Shown piece after piece: positions 18,399-26,785 of a stretch of 64,000 bases of DNA. The translations under genes and the position numbers were made by a program. Source of the stretch: a bacterium (GTDB lineage: Bacteria; Chloroflexota; Dormibacteria; UBA8260; Bog-877); the NCBI GenBank assembly GCA_021802115.1, contig JAKABA010000006.1, positions 1 through 64,000 on the forward strand, read 5' to 3'. How positions within the stretch are numbered: the first letter of the stretch is position 1; every line of letters starts with the position of its first letter. A model generated the notes under the pieces. That model searched no databases. It had not been told where the DNA came from and saw only the letters and a list, made by a program, of their open reading frames with translations.

Positions 18399-19643
18399 GT
18401 GAGTGGGAACCAACTGGTGATTCTGTTGAGACGGCGGGCCGGGGGCCTGACCCCCGGTCCGCCGCCGACCCTCAGAGCCAGGCGCCGGGAGCGCGAGACG
18501 GCCATCGGGCAGGCTGTCGCCCAGGCGCTGACGGCAGTCTTCGGCAGCGTTCCCGCCGCGCTTCTGGTCTTCATCCTGGTGGTCATGGCGCTGACCGCGG
18601 TTCCGGCCATCGTATTCAGCGGAACCGGCTTCTTCGGTACCTACTTCAGCCCTGGCAACTACTACCTGGCGCCCACAATCCACAACGGGATCGCCGCCCC
18701 GCACGGGGCCGCCTATGGCTTCCTCCCAGAGATGCTGGGCACCCTGGTCACCTCCGCGATCGCCATCGGTCTGGCCGTGCCGATCGCGGTGGGGGCGGTG
18801 CTGATGCTCACCGAGTGGGTGCCCAGGTGGGCCCAGGGTGGGGTCGGCCTCCTCCTGGAGCTGCTCGCCGGGGTGCCCAGCGTGGTGTTCGGTCTCTGGG
18901 GGGTGCTCACCTTCGGACCGTTCATGCTGAGCACCGTCTCCCCCGCCCTCACCAGCATCGTCGGCGGGTTTCCCTGGTTCTTCCCCTGGCTCCCTCAGGG
19001 GATGGCCTGGGCTCTCCTGGGTACAACGGCGGCCGCTTTGATCGTCATCCAGGTCTCCACGCGTGGCCCGCGGCGGCGGTCGCTGCGACGACTGGCAATC
19101 CTCCTGGTGTTCATCTCCCTGTGGGGGGCGGTGGCGCCCTGGTTCACCGGCTCCGTCAACACCGCGGGGGGCGTGCTCACGGCCTCCCTGGTCCTCGCCT
19201 TGATGGTGGTGCCCATCATCGCGGCCACCACTCGGGAGCTGGTGCGCCGGGTCCCCGTGCTCGCCAAGGAGGGCTCGCTTGCGCTGGGCATGACCACCCA
19301 CGAGACGGCCAGAGTGGTGACCCTTCCCTACATCTCGACCGGCGTAATAGCCACCGCCTTCCTGGGTTGGGGGCGTGCCATCGGGGAGACCATCGCCATG
19401 TTTTTCATCATCGGCAACATCTTCACCGGGATCCCCTTGAACATCTACCACAGCGGGGCGACGCTCTCCTCGTTGATCGCGGGCACGCTCGATGCGGTTC
19501 TGCAGGCCAAGACCGATGTGAGTGCGCTGTTCGCCGCCGGCCTGTTCCTGCTGGTCATCAGCCTGCTAAGCAACTTCGGGGGCCGCCTCATCATCCGCCG
19601 CGTCGCGGGCGGTCAGGCGCTCCCGGTGGGCCGCGGTGTCTAG
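18399..19643 (+). CDS. pstC: Phosphate ABC transporter permease PstC
   Basis: A 414-residue inner-membrane permease with a cytosolic basic N-terminus, a first transmembrane helix at about residues 45-70, a periplasmic loop, then the conserved PstC core, including LLLELLAGVPSVVFGLWG and the cytoplasmic EAA loop with REKVR-like spacing (ARVVTLPYISTGVIATAFLGWGRAIGET). It is longer than Escherichia coli PstC (about 319 residues) owing to the N-terminal and mid-protein insertions. It starts with GTG 21 bases after pstS, and its end overlaps pstA by 8 bases, so expression is coupled. Confidence 0.92.
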   Translation: MSGNQLVILLRRRAGGLTPGPPPTLRARRRERETAIGQAVAQALTAVFGSVPAALLVFILVVMALTAVPAIVFSGTGFFGTYFSPGNYYLAPTIHNGIAAPHGAAYGFLPEMLGTLVTSAIAIGLAVPIAVGAVLMLTEWVPRWAQGGVGLLLELLAGVPSVVFGLWGVLTFGPFMLSTVSPALTSIVGGFPWFFPWLPQGMAWALLGTTAAALIVIQVSTRGPRRRSLRRLAILLVFISLWGAVAPWFTGSVNTAGGVLTASLVLALMVVPIIAATTRELVRRVPVLAKEGSLALGMTTHETARVVTLPYISTGVIATAFLGWGRAIGETIAMFFIIGNIFTGIPLNIYHSGATLSSLIAGTLDAVLQAKTDVSALFAAGLFLLVISLLSNFGGRLIIRRVAGGQALPVGRGV

Positions 19644-20583
19644 TCAGAGACTCCCGCTCCCAAACGGCGGGATGCTCCGCCTCCGCGGTGGGCTCGACGG
19701 CGCCCAGAGGTCGCGACTGCTTCGCCTCGCGCGTGGTGGGGTCTTCTGGGGGGTGTGCGGGCTGGCGTTGCTGGCGATCCTCCTGCCCCTGCTGGACATG
19801 ATCTGGACCTTGATCCGGCAGGCGGCGCCTGTGCTGAGCCTCAATCTCCTGACCCACGGCAGCGCGATCGATCCGGCCCACCTCAACGCCCCGGTCGGGG
19901 TGCAGGACGGCATCCTGGGTTCACTGCTACTGGGTCTCGGTGTGCTGATCGTGGCCGGGACCATCGGGGTTGTCGCCGGACTCTACATCGCAGAATTCGC
20001 CCCCCCGCGGCCGCGGGCGGTGATGCAGTTCGCGTCCGAGGTGTTGTCGGGCATTCCGTCGATCGTGATCGGTTTGGTCGCCTACACCGTGCTGGTCAAC
20101 GGTCCCTTCCAGTGGCACTACTCACTGATCGCTGCGGTGATCGCGCTCTCGGTGATCACCATCCCCTACATCGTCAAGAACACGGAGGTCGCCTTCGATC
20201 AGGCGCCGCGCAGCCTGCGTGAGAGCGCGGCGGCGCTGGGACTCTCCCGCGTCACCACCATTCGCAGGGTCCTGCTCCCGACCGCGCTGCCCGGGATTGT
20301 CGGCGGCCTCGTCCTGGCTCAGGCGATCGCCATGGGCGAGACCGCGCCACTGCTCTTCACCGCCAACTGGACCGACGCCAACCCCATCGTCAGGCTGACC
20401 AACAACCCCGAGCCGTACCTCACCGGGGTCACGTTCAACACCCTGATCCTCCCGTACGTTCAGGCTCACGAGCTGGCCGCCGCCGCCGCCCTGGTCACGG
20501 TCCTCATCATCCTGCTGCTCCTGCTCCTGGGCCGAGCCGCCACCGCCCGCTCCAAGCGGTTGACCGAGCGCATGGACCTATAG
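19636..20583 (+). CDS. pstA: Phosphate ABC transporter permease PstA
   Basis: A 315-residue permease with six predicted membrane helices and the PstA hallmark sequences EVLSGIPSIVIGLVAY and an EAA loop of the form RESAAALGLSRVTTIRRVLLP with ALPGIVGGLVLAQAIAMGET. It pairs with PstC to form the channel. It starts with GTG inside the end of pstC (8-base overlap). It is the last gene of the operon; the 243 bases after it have no phoU or phosphate regulator. Confidence 0.93.
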   Translation: MSSQRLPLPNGGMLRLRGGLDGAQRSRLLRLARGGVFWGVCGLALLAILLPLLDMIWTLIRQAAPVLSLNLLTHGSAIDPAHLNAPVGVQDGILGSLLLGLGVLIVAGTIGVVAGLYIAEFAPPRPRAVMQFASEVLSGIPSIVIGLVAYTVLVNGPFQWHYSLIAAVIALSVITIPYIVKNTEVAFDQAPRSLRESAAALGLSRVTTIRRVLLPTALPGIVGGLVLAQAIAMGETAPLLFTANWTDANPIVRLTNNPEPYLTGVTFNTLILPYVQAHELAAAAALVTVLIILLLLLLGRAATARSKRLTERMDL

Positions 20584-20826
20584 AGGCCACCAGCCCGGGC
20601 ACAGCAAACGGCCGTCCTCGACCCCCAGCCGGCGCCCCGGTTCTTAAGGCAGAGGGACAGCGCAGCTCGGCCACCGGTGCCGGAGCCGCCGGCGGCCGGG
20701 ACACCGCTCGGGGGTCGCCGGCCTCTGGCAAGCCCGCCCCCGCTCAGGGCCAGGGCCTGGCTGCGGCCGTGATCTTCGGTGCGAGATGATGGTGCCCCGA
20801 CCTTTCACCGGAGGAGGCACTGACCC
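20584..20826. other. Intergenic region between pstA and proline dehydrogenase
   Basis: There are 243 bases without a gene. I see GC-rich imperfect repeats but no clear terminator with a T run and no recognisable riboswitch core. The end carries GGAGGAGG (20811-20818), the ribosome site of the downstream TTG-initiated gene. Confidence 0.4.
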
Positions 20827-21756
20827 TTGCCATCACTGAACCAGGCAGCCCGGACCGCGATTCTGGCGGCCGCCCAAAATCGGGCGACGGAGAGCTTCAT
20901 GAGCCGCTACGGGATGCGCCTGGGCGCGGCCCGCTTCGTGGCCGGCGAGACCCTGGACGAGTGCATCGCGGTGATCCGCGAGCTCAACCGCCAGGGTTTC
21001 AAGTGCAACGCCACCGAGCTGGGAGAGGCGGTGGAGAGCGAGGCCGATGCCGCCCGCGCGGTCCAGGACTATGAGGCGCTGCTGCACCGGCTGGCAGAGG
21101 AGAAGCTCAACGCCAACGTCGCGATCAAGCCGACGCTGATGGGGCTGGCGATCGATGAGGGGCTGGCGGCGCGCAACCTGAGCCATCTCCTGGAGGTCGC
21201 CCGCGAGCTGGGCATGTTCATGCGCATGGACATGGAGGAGTCGGCCCGGGTGGAGCCGACCCTGCGGCTGTACCGGGAGCTCCGAGGTCGGGGCTTCGAC
21301 AACGTCGGCTGCGTCCTGCAGTCTTATCTCTACCGGACGGTGGCGGACCTGGACTCCCTGCTGGAGCTGAAGCCGAACCTCAGGCTGGTCAAGGGCGCCT
21401 ACCTGGAGAGCCGTGAGGTCGCCTACCCCGACAAGGTCGATGTCGACCGCAACTACGTGCGGATCATGGAGACCGCGCTGCTGGGCGGGGGCTACACCGC
21501 GATCGCGACCCACGACGAGCGCATGATCGAGCACGCGATCGGCTTCGTGCAGCGCCACCGCGTCGGTCTCGACCGCTTCGAATTCCAGATGCTGTACGGG
21601 GTGCGGCCCCAGTTGCAGCGGTCCCTGGTCGCCCGCGGCTACACGGTGCTGGTGGCGACCTCGTACGGCACCCACTGGTACCCGTTCTTCATGCGCCGGC
21701 TGGCGGAGCGGCCCGCCAACCTGCTCTTTCTCGCCCGCAACATGGTCCGGCGCTGA
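20827..21756 (+). CDS. Proline dehydrogenase (monofunctional, FAD)
   Basis: A 309-residue FAD TIM-barrel enzyme that oxidises proline (or hydroxyproline) to the delta-1-pyrroline carboxylate and passes electrons to quinone. Recognisable segments are NVAIKPTLMGLAID, MFMRMDMEES, the FAD/substrate region LRLVKGAYLES, FEFQMLYGVRP, and the C-terminal WYPFFMRRLAERPANL with the substrate-binding R-R pair. Length matches the short bacterial PRODH type (Thermus, Bacillus). TTG start at 20827 with GGAGGAGG 8 bases upstream. It is followed 58 bases later by the partner aldehyde dehydrogenase, so the two-step proline-to-glutamate path is complete here. Confidence 0.92.
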   Translation: MPSLNQAARTAILAAAQNRATESFMSRYGMRLGAARFVAGETLDECIAVIRELNRQGFKCNATELGEAVESEADAARAVQDYEALLHRLAEEKLNANVAIKPTLMGLAIDEGLAARNLSHLLEVARELGMFMRMDMEESARVEPTLRLYRELRGRGFDNVGCVLQSYLYRTVADLDSLLELKPNLRLVKGAYLESREVAYPDKVDVDRNYVRIMETALLGGGYTAIATHDERMIEHAIGFVQRHRVGLDRFEFQMLYGVRPQLQRSLVARGYTVLVATSYGTHWYPFFMRRLAERPANLLFLARNMVRR

Positions 21757-21814
21757 GCCGGTTCGCCGGCGTCTCCGCCGGAGACCGACGGCGCCCAACA
21801 GAGGAGATGCAATC

Positions 21815-23365
21815 GTGATCATTCCACCGTTCCGCAGCGAGCCGTCGCTGGACTTCAGCGATCCCCGCAACCGCACCGACTTCCAGGCCGCGCTGCGGCA
21901 GGTGGAGGGCCGGCTGGGGGAGCGCTATCCGCTGCTGATCGCGGGGGAGGCGGTGGATACCGAGGAGAGTCTGGACTCCTACAACCCGGCCCATCCCGGG
22001 CAGGTCGTGGGCCGTCACGCGATGGCTGACCCCAGCCACGTGGAGCTGGCGCTCGAGCGGGGATGGGAGGCGTTTCCGGCATGGTCCAGGACCCCGGTGG
22101 AGGAGCGCGCCCTGATCCTGCTGCGGGCGGCTGAGCTGGTGCGGCGGCGCCGCCACGAGCTGGGCGCCCTGATGGTCTACGAGGTCGGCAAGCCCTGGGA
22201 CGAGGCGGATGGGGAGGCGGCGGAGGCGGTGGACCTCATGGAGTGGTACGCGCGCCAGGCGATGGGGCTGGCGGCTAGGGACCAGATGACGCCGTGGCCG
22301 GGGGAGGCGACCCAGTTCCGCTACCTGCCACTGGGGGTGGGGGCGGTGATCTCCCCTTGGAACTTTCCCCTGGCGCTCACGACCGGGATGACCACGGCGG
22401 CGCTGGTGAGCGGGAACTGCGTGATCCTCAAGCCCGCCGAGACCGCCAGCACCACCGCCGCCTGGCTGGTGGAGCTCCTGCACGAGGCGGGGATCCCCAA
22501 GGGAGCGCTGACCTATCTCAGTGGCCGGGGGGAGGTGGTCGGCGAGGCGCTGGTGGACCACCCGAAGACGAGGTTCGTGGCCTTCACCGGCTCCAAGGAG
22601 GTGGGGATCAGGATCTACGAGCGGGCCTCCAGGGTGCATCCGGGGCAGCGCTGGCTGAAGCGGGTGCAGCTGGAGATGGGGGGCAAGAACGCGGTGGTGG
22701 TGGATGAGACCGCCGACCTCAAACTGGCCGCCGCGGAGATCACCCGCTCCGCCTTCGGCTTCCAGGGGCAGAAGTGCTCAGCGGGCTCGCGGGCGGTCGT
22801 GGTCTCCTCCGTTTACGACGAGTTGGTGCCGCGGGTTCTGGAGCTGACCCGCAGGCTGCGGATGGGAGACCCGGTGGATCCCGAGGTCGGTGTGGGCCCG
22901 GTGATCGATGGGGATGCCGAGGAGAAGATCCTGGACTACCTGCAGCTGGGAAGGCAGGAGGGGGAGCTGCTGACGGGCGGTTCCCGCGCCGACGGCGAGG
23001 GCCACTTCATCGAGCCCACCATCTTCGCGGGGGTCGGGGAGCAGGCGCGGATCGCGACCGAGGAGATCTTCGGGCCGGTGCTGGCGGTGGTCCGGGCCAG
23101 GGACTTTGAGGACGGGCTGCGGATCGCCAACCAGACCGAGTACGGGCTGACGGGGTCCTACTTCAGCCGCGACCCGGAGCGGATCGCCCACGCCAAGGAC
23201 CGCTTCCACGTGGGGAACCTTTACATCAACCGCCGCTCCACCGGGGCCCAGATGGGGGTGCACCCGTTCGGGGGCTTCAACATGAGCGGCACCGACACCA
23301 AGGCCGGAGGGCCGGACTACCTGCTCTTCTTCGTGCAGGGCCAGAGCGTGGCCGAGAAGCTGTAG
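21815..23365 (+). CDS. pruA: L-glutamate gamma-semialdehyde (P5C) dehydrogenase
   Basis: A 516-residue aldehyde dehydrogenase superfamily enzyme that oxidises glutamate semialdehyde (or the 4-hydroxy analogue) to glutamate with NAD+. Features are the N-terminal NRTDFQAALRQVEGRLGERYPLLIAGE typical of P5CDH, the NAD-binding AVISPWNFPLALTTGM, the general base region LEMGGKNAVVV, the catalytic Cys in FGFQGQKCSAGSR, and the C-terminal GGFNMSGTDTKAGGPDYL, whose TDTKAGGPDYL end is diagnostic for P5CDH. GTG start at 21815. It lies between ProDH and the proline racemase-family gene (8-base gap), clearly one operon. Confidence 0.95.
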   Translation: MIIPPFRSEPSLDFSDPRNRTDFQAALRQVEGRLGERYPLLIAGEAVDTEESLDSYNPAHPGQVVGRHAMADPSHVELALERGWEAFPAWSRTPVEERALILLRAAELVRRRRHELGALMVYEVGKPWDEADGEAAEAVDLMEWYARQAMGLAARDQMTPWPGEATQFRYLPLGVGAVISPWNFPLALTTGMTTAALVSGNCVILKPAETASTTAAWLVELLHEAGIPKGALTYLSGRGEVVGEALVDHPKTRFVAFTGSKEVGIRIYERASRVHPGQRWLKRVQLEMGGKNAVVVDETADLKLAAAEITRSAFGFQGQKCSAGSRAVVVSSVYDELVPRVLELTRRLRMGDPVDPEVGVGPVIDGDAEEKILDYLQLGRQEGELLTGGSRADGEGHFIEPTIFAGVGEQARIATEEIFGPVLAVVRARDFEDGLRIANQTEYGLTGSYFSRDPERIAHAKDRFHVGNLYINRRSTGAQMGVHPFGGFNMSGTDTKAGGPDYLLFFVQGQSVAEKL

Positions 23366-23373
23366 GCCCTCCG

Positions 23374-24438
23374 ATGCCGGCGGTGCGCGATGTGGTGGCG
23401 ATCGACCTCCACGCCGGGGGTGAGCCGGGGCGGGTGGTGGTGGGCGGGGTGCCGGACGTGCCCGGCCGCGACATGTTCGAGAAGATGCAGTACTTCCAGC
23501 ACCATCTGGACGACCTGCGGCTGCGCATGCTGCGCGAGCCGCGCGGTTATCCGGCCGCCAACTGCAATGTGATCCTGCCCCCGACCGATCCCCGGGCCGC
23601 CGCCGGCTACGTGATCATGGAGCAGGTCGAGTACCCTCCGATGTCGGGCAGCAACACCATCTGCGTGGCGACCGCGCTGATCGAGCTGGGGATGGTCGAG
23701 GTGGAGGAGCCGGTCACCACCTTTGCCCTTGAGGCGCCGGCCGGCCTGGTGGAGATCCGCGCCGAGGTGGTGGACGGGCGGGCCCGCAGCATCACCTTCG
23801 AGAGCGTCCCCAGCTTCGTCCTCGCCCAGGGCCTGAGCGTGGAGGTTCCCACCCTAGGCGAGGTGGCGGTGGACATCGCCTACGGGGGCATGGTCTACGT
23901 GCTGGCGGAGGCGGCGCAGCTCGGCTTGGAGCTCGTCCCCGTCAGGGCGCGCGAGCTGGCCCGGGCCGGGGAGCTGATCAAGGCCGCTACCAGGGAGCAG
24001 GCGCCGCAGACCCACCCTGAGAACCCCAAGATCCAGGGTCCCACGATCGCACTGCTGCACGGTCCCCCCAGCGGTAGCCACGCCGACTCCCGCAACACCG
24101 TGGTGGTCTCCACCGGGGAGCTGGAGTGGGGTAGGCCGGACAGCTGGACCGGAGCGCTGGACCGCTCACCCTGCGGAACCGGCACCTGCGCCCGCATGGC
24201 GGTGCTGCACGCCCAGGGCCGGCTCCCCCTCGGCCGCGACTTCCGCCACGAGGGAATCCTGGGCACGGTCTTCACAGGCCGGCTCATTGGTGAGACCATG
24301 GTCGGTGGTAGACCAGCGGTAATCCCCACGATCACCGGGCGCGCCCACGTCACCGGTCACGCCCGCTACGTGCTCGACCGCGACGATCCCTTCCCACAGG
24401 GCTTCACGGTGGGCGACATCTGGGGCTCCGTCAGCTGA
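23374..24438 (+). CDS. Proline racemase-family protein, probable trans-3-hydroxy-L-proline dehydratase
   Basis: A 354-residue member of the proline racemase superfamily. Racemases and 4-hydroxyproline epimerases use two catalytic cysteines. Here the first site reads MSGSNT with Ser91 in place of Cys, while the second, DRSPCGTGTCARMA, keeps Cys267. The Ser/Cys pair is the pattern of trans-3-hydroxy-L-proline dehydratases, which eliminate water to give pyrroline-2-carboxylate. The N-terminal HAGGEPGRVV is also typical. ATG is 8 bases after the P5CDH stop and 48 bases before the aldolase. The alternative, a 4-hydroxyproline epimerase, is less likely because of the lost Cys. Confidence 0.85.
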   Translation: MPAVRDVVAIDLHAGGEPGRVVVGGVPDVPGRDMFEKMQYFQHHLDDLRLRMLREPRGYPAANCNVILPPTDPRAAAGYVIMEQVEYPPMSGSNTICVATALIELGMVEVEEPVTTFALEAPAGLVEIRAEVVDGRARSITFESVPSFVLAQGLSVEVPTLGEVAVDIAYGGMVYVLAEAAQLGLELVPVRARELARAGELIKAATREQAPQTHPENPKIQGPTIALLHGPPSGSHADSRNTVVVSTGELEWGRPDSWTGALDRSPCGTGTCARMAVLHAQGRLPLGRDFRHEGILGTVFTGRLIGETMVGGRPAVIPTITGRAHVTGHARYVLDRDDPFPQGFTVGDIWGSVS

Positions 24439-24486
24439 GCCTATCGAACCTACAGCCAGCCGCCGCGACATGAGGAGCAAGACCCG

Positions 24487-25146
24487 ATGACCACCAGCGC
24501 AGACCGTGTTACCCAGCACTTCCCCAACCGTCTGGCGGCCGTGATCCGCTGGAGCGATCCCGACGTCGCCTACCAGGCCGTGCTCACGGTCGCCCGAGCC
24601 GGGGTGGGCTCGGTGGAGATCACCTCCGGCACTCCCCGGGCGTTCGAGTTGATCCGGAGGCTGCGCCAGGAGGTGGCGGGCAGCTGCATGGTCGGGGCGG
24701 GGACCATCACCGACGCGGCTCTCGCCCGCCAGGCGGTCGAGAGTGGGGCCGACTATGTGGTGACCCCGTACCTGACCCCGGAGGCGGCCGCGGTCACCCG
24801 CGAGGCCGGCCTCTTCCTGGTCATGGGGGCGACCACCCCGAGTGAGATCGCCCGGGCCGAGGCCCTCGGCGCCGACCTGGTGAAGGTGTTCCCGGCAGCT
24901 CCCATCGGCGGCCCGGGGTACATCCGCGCCGTCCGCGGTCCGATGCCGGCCGTTCCCCTTTGGGTCAGCGGCGGGGTGGGGATCCAAGACGTGGCCGCCT
25001 ATTTGCAGGCGGGCGTTCAGGTGGTCGGGCTCACCAACGACCTCTTCCGCAGCGAGATCCTCCAGAGCGGCGACTGGGAACAGTTGGCCGGGCTGGCGCG
25101 CGAGGCGCTGGCGCAGGCGGGTGCCAGGGCCGCGGTCACGGTCTGA
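24487..25146 (+). CDS. KHG/KDPG aldolase (class I, Eda-like)
   Basis: A 219-residue class I aldolase that cleaves 4-hydroxy-2-oxoglutarate (KHG) to pyruvate and glyoxylate and/or KDPG to pyruvate and glyceraldehyde-3-phosphate. The conserved Glu is in GVGSVEITSGTPRA, MVGAGTITD follows, and the Schiff-base lysine is in ADLVKVFPAAPIGGPGYIRA. It normally begins NRLAAVIR, where Arg is a substrate ligand, as seen here at residues 15-21. With ProDH, P5CDH and a hydroxyproline-type enzyme upstream and no Entner-Doudoroff dehydratase nearby, the KHG reaction of hydroxyproline catabolism is the better reading. Confidence 0.88.
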   Translation: MTTSADRVTQHFPNRLAAVIRWSDPDVAYQAVLTVARAGVGSVEITSGTPRAFELIRRLRQEVAGSCMVGAGTITDAALARQAVESGADYVVTPYLTPEAAAVTREAGLFLVMGATTPSEIARAEALGADLVKVFPAAPIGGPGYIRAVRGPMPAVPLWVSGGVGIQDVAAYLQAGVQVVGLTNDLFRSEILQSGDWEQLAGLAREALAQAGARAAVTV

Positions 25147-25182
25147 GGGGCGCCGCTCTCGCAGGGACCCGGGGCGCCAAGG

Positions 25183-26682
25183 TCATAGGAGCGAGGGCTC
25201 TACCGCCTCCTCAGGCGTGGTCGGGGCCCTCGCCTCCACGTCCCGGCCGTGGAAGAGCACGGTGCCGGTCGTGCGCCGCTTCGTCCACCAGGCGAAGGCC
25301 AGTCCCAGCACCAGCAGGACCGCGATCGTCTGGTCGATGCCGTTGCCGATCGCCTTCGGCCCGTAGATGAAGAAGGCCACCAGGAGCGCCCCCATCACGG
25401 TGGTCGAGAACAGGGCCCCGACCCTCAGCAGGCGATGCTCATGGGGGGCCAGCCAGGTCCCCGGCACGCGGCGGTGGCCGATGGTCAGAAAGACGCTGGC
25501 GGTCACCGAGTCCAGGAAGAACTCCGCCAAGAGGAAGAAGCCGGCGGCGGAGAGCACCAGGTTGAAGAACGAGCCCAGGGAGGTCACGAACACCTGGAGG
25601 GCGACCACCACCAGCGCCAATCCCAGGCTGGCCACGATGGCGACGTGGGGGACCTGGCGGCGGTTCAGCGACGCGAAAACCGAGGGGATGAGGCGCTCGC
25701 GCCCCATCGCGTAGAGGGCCCGGGTCAGGATGTAGGTGGTGAGCCAGAGCCCGCCGGCGGTGGAGGCCAGGATCGGGATCAGCATCACCCAGGGGGCGCC
25801 CGGGATAAGCCGGGCCGACCACAGGGCCAGCGGGTTGGTGGCCCCCGCCAGCTGGTGCAGCGGGGTCTCGCCCAGCATCAGCGGGTAGAGGATCGCGTAG
25901 AAGAGGAGGGCCCCGATCGCTCCGATGATGCCGCCGATCCCGGGATGCTGGCGCGGCCGCAGCGACTCCTCGGCGGCGTAGCTGTCGATCTCCCAGCCGT
26001 CCAGGATGGTCGCCGCCACCACCGCCACGATCAGGATCCCACCGATCGGGGGTGGACCAAAGTGGATGGGGACACTGATGCGGTGCCAGTTGAGCACGCC
26101 GAGGACCCCGAAGGTCGCCAGCGAGACCAACTCCAGGACGAAGAACGCCTGGGTGATCCGCGCCGTCGGCCGCCCGCCGAGCAGCAGGGGGACGGCCGCG
26201 AACAGGATCCAGAAGAGGGTCACTCCCACGTGCACGATCGCCGGGGCCTGGTAGTGGGGGGCGATCAGCGCCAGCGTGTAGCTCCCGGCCGGGATCGCGA
26301 TTGGCGGGATCGAGGTGAAGTAGGCCAGGATCAGGATCCACGCCTGGTAGCGGGAGGCGGACTTGCCGATCACCCTCGCTGACCAGTGATAGGAGGCCCC
26401 CGAGTGCGGGAAGTGCTGGTTCAGGAGCCGGAAGACAAAGCTTGACACCAGAAACGGCAGGGCCAGGATCGCGATCGCGGGCAGCGTCCACCAACCCGCG
26501 TCGGCGGCCATGACCCCCCCGGTGGCGGCGACTGAGAACAGGGGGCCCACGCTCGAAACCGACAGCGGCACCAGGTCGGTCAGGTGGAAGAGCTGGGCCA
26601 GCTTGCGCTCGCCGGTGGGCTCAGGCGCTTCGACTCCCTCGGCCAAGATGTCCTCGCTGCAAACCGACCCTTCGCGGCCCAC
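25183..26682 (-). CDS. APC-superfamily amino-acid permease
   Basis: A 499-residue secondary transporter with about 12 predicted membrane helices. The first helix carries the unwound substrate-binding signature (SSVGPLFSVAATGG), a cytoplasmic loop reads RYQAWIL, and EIDSYAAEES is similar to the TM6/loop region of APC members. Hydrophilic ends face the cytosol. It converges with the hydroxyproline/proline operon, 36 bases from the aldolase stop, so uptake of proline, hydroxyproline or a related amino acid is an attractive guess but not shown. GTG start, 103 bases downstream of folC on the same strand. Confidence 0.85.
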   Translation of the reverse strand: MGREGSVCSEDILAEGVEAPEPTGERKLAQLFHLTDLVPLSVSSVGPLFSVAATGGVMAADAGWWTLPAIAILALPFLVSSFVFRLLNQHFPHSGASYHWSARVIGKSASRYQAWILILAYFTSIPPIAIPAGSYTLALIAPHYQAPAIVHVGVTLFWILFAAVPLLLGGRPTARITQAFFVLELVSLATFGVLGVLNWHRISVPIHFGPPPIGGILIVAVVAATILDGWEIDSYAAEESLRPRQHPGIGGIIGAIGALLFYAILYPLMLGETPLHQLAGATNPLALWSARLIPGAPWVMLIPILASTAGGLWLTTYILTRALYAMGRERLIPSVFASLNRRQVPHVAIVASLGLALVVVALQVFVTSLGSFFNLVLSAAGFFLLAEFFLDSVTASVFLTIGHRRVPGTWLAPHEHRLLRVGALFSTTVMGALLVAFFIYGPKAIGNGIDQTIAVLLVLGLAFAWWTKRRTTGTVLFHGRDVEARAPTTPEEAVEPSLL

Positions 26683-26785
26683 GTAACCGCCACCGCTCCC
26701 CAGAAGAGTCTATCCCACTATTGCCAAGAAGATGCAACTGGAATCGGATCGCGACACGGAACGCAGGACCGGCCGCCCGTCGGGC

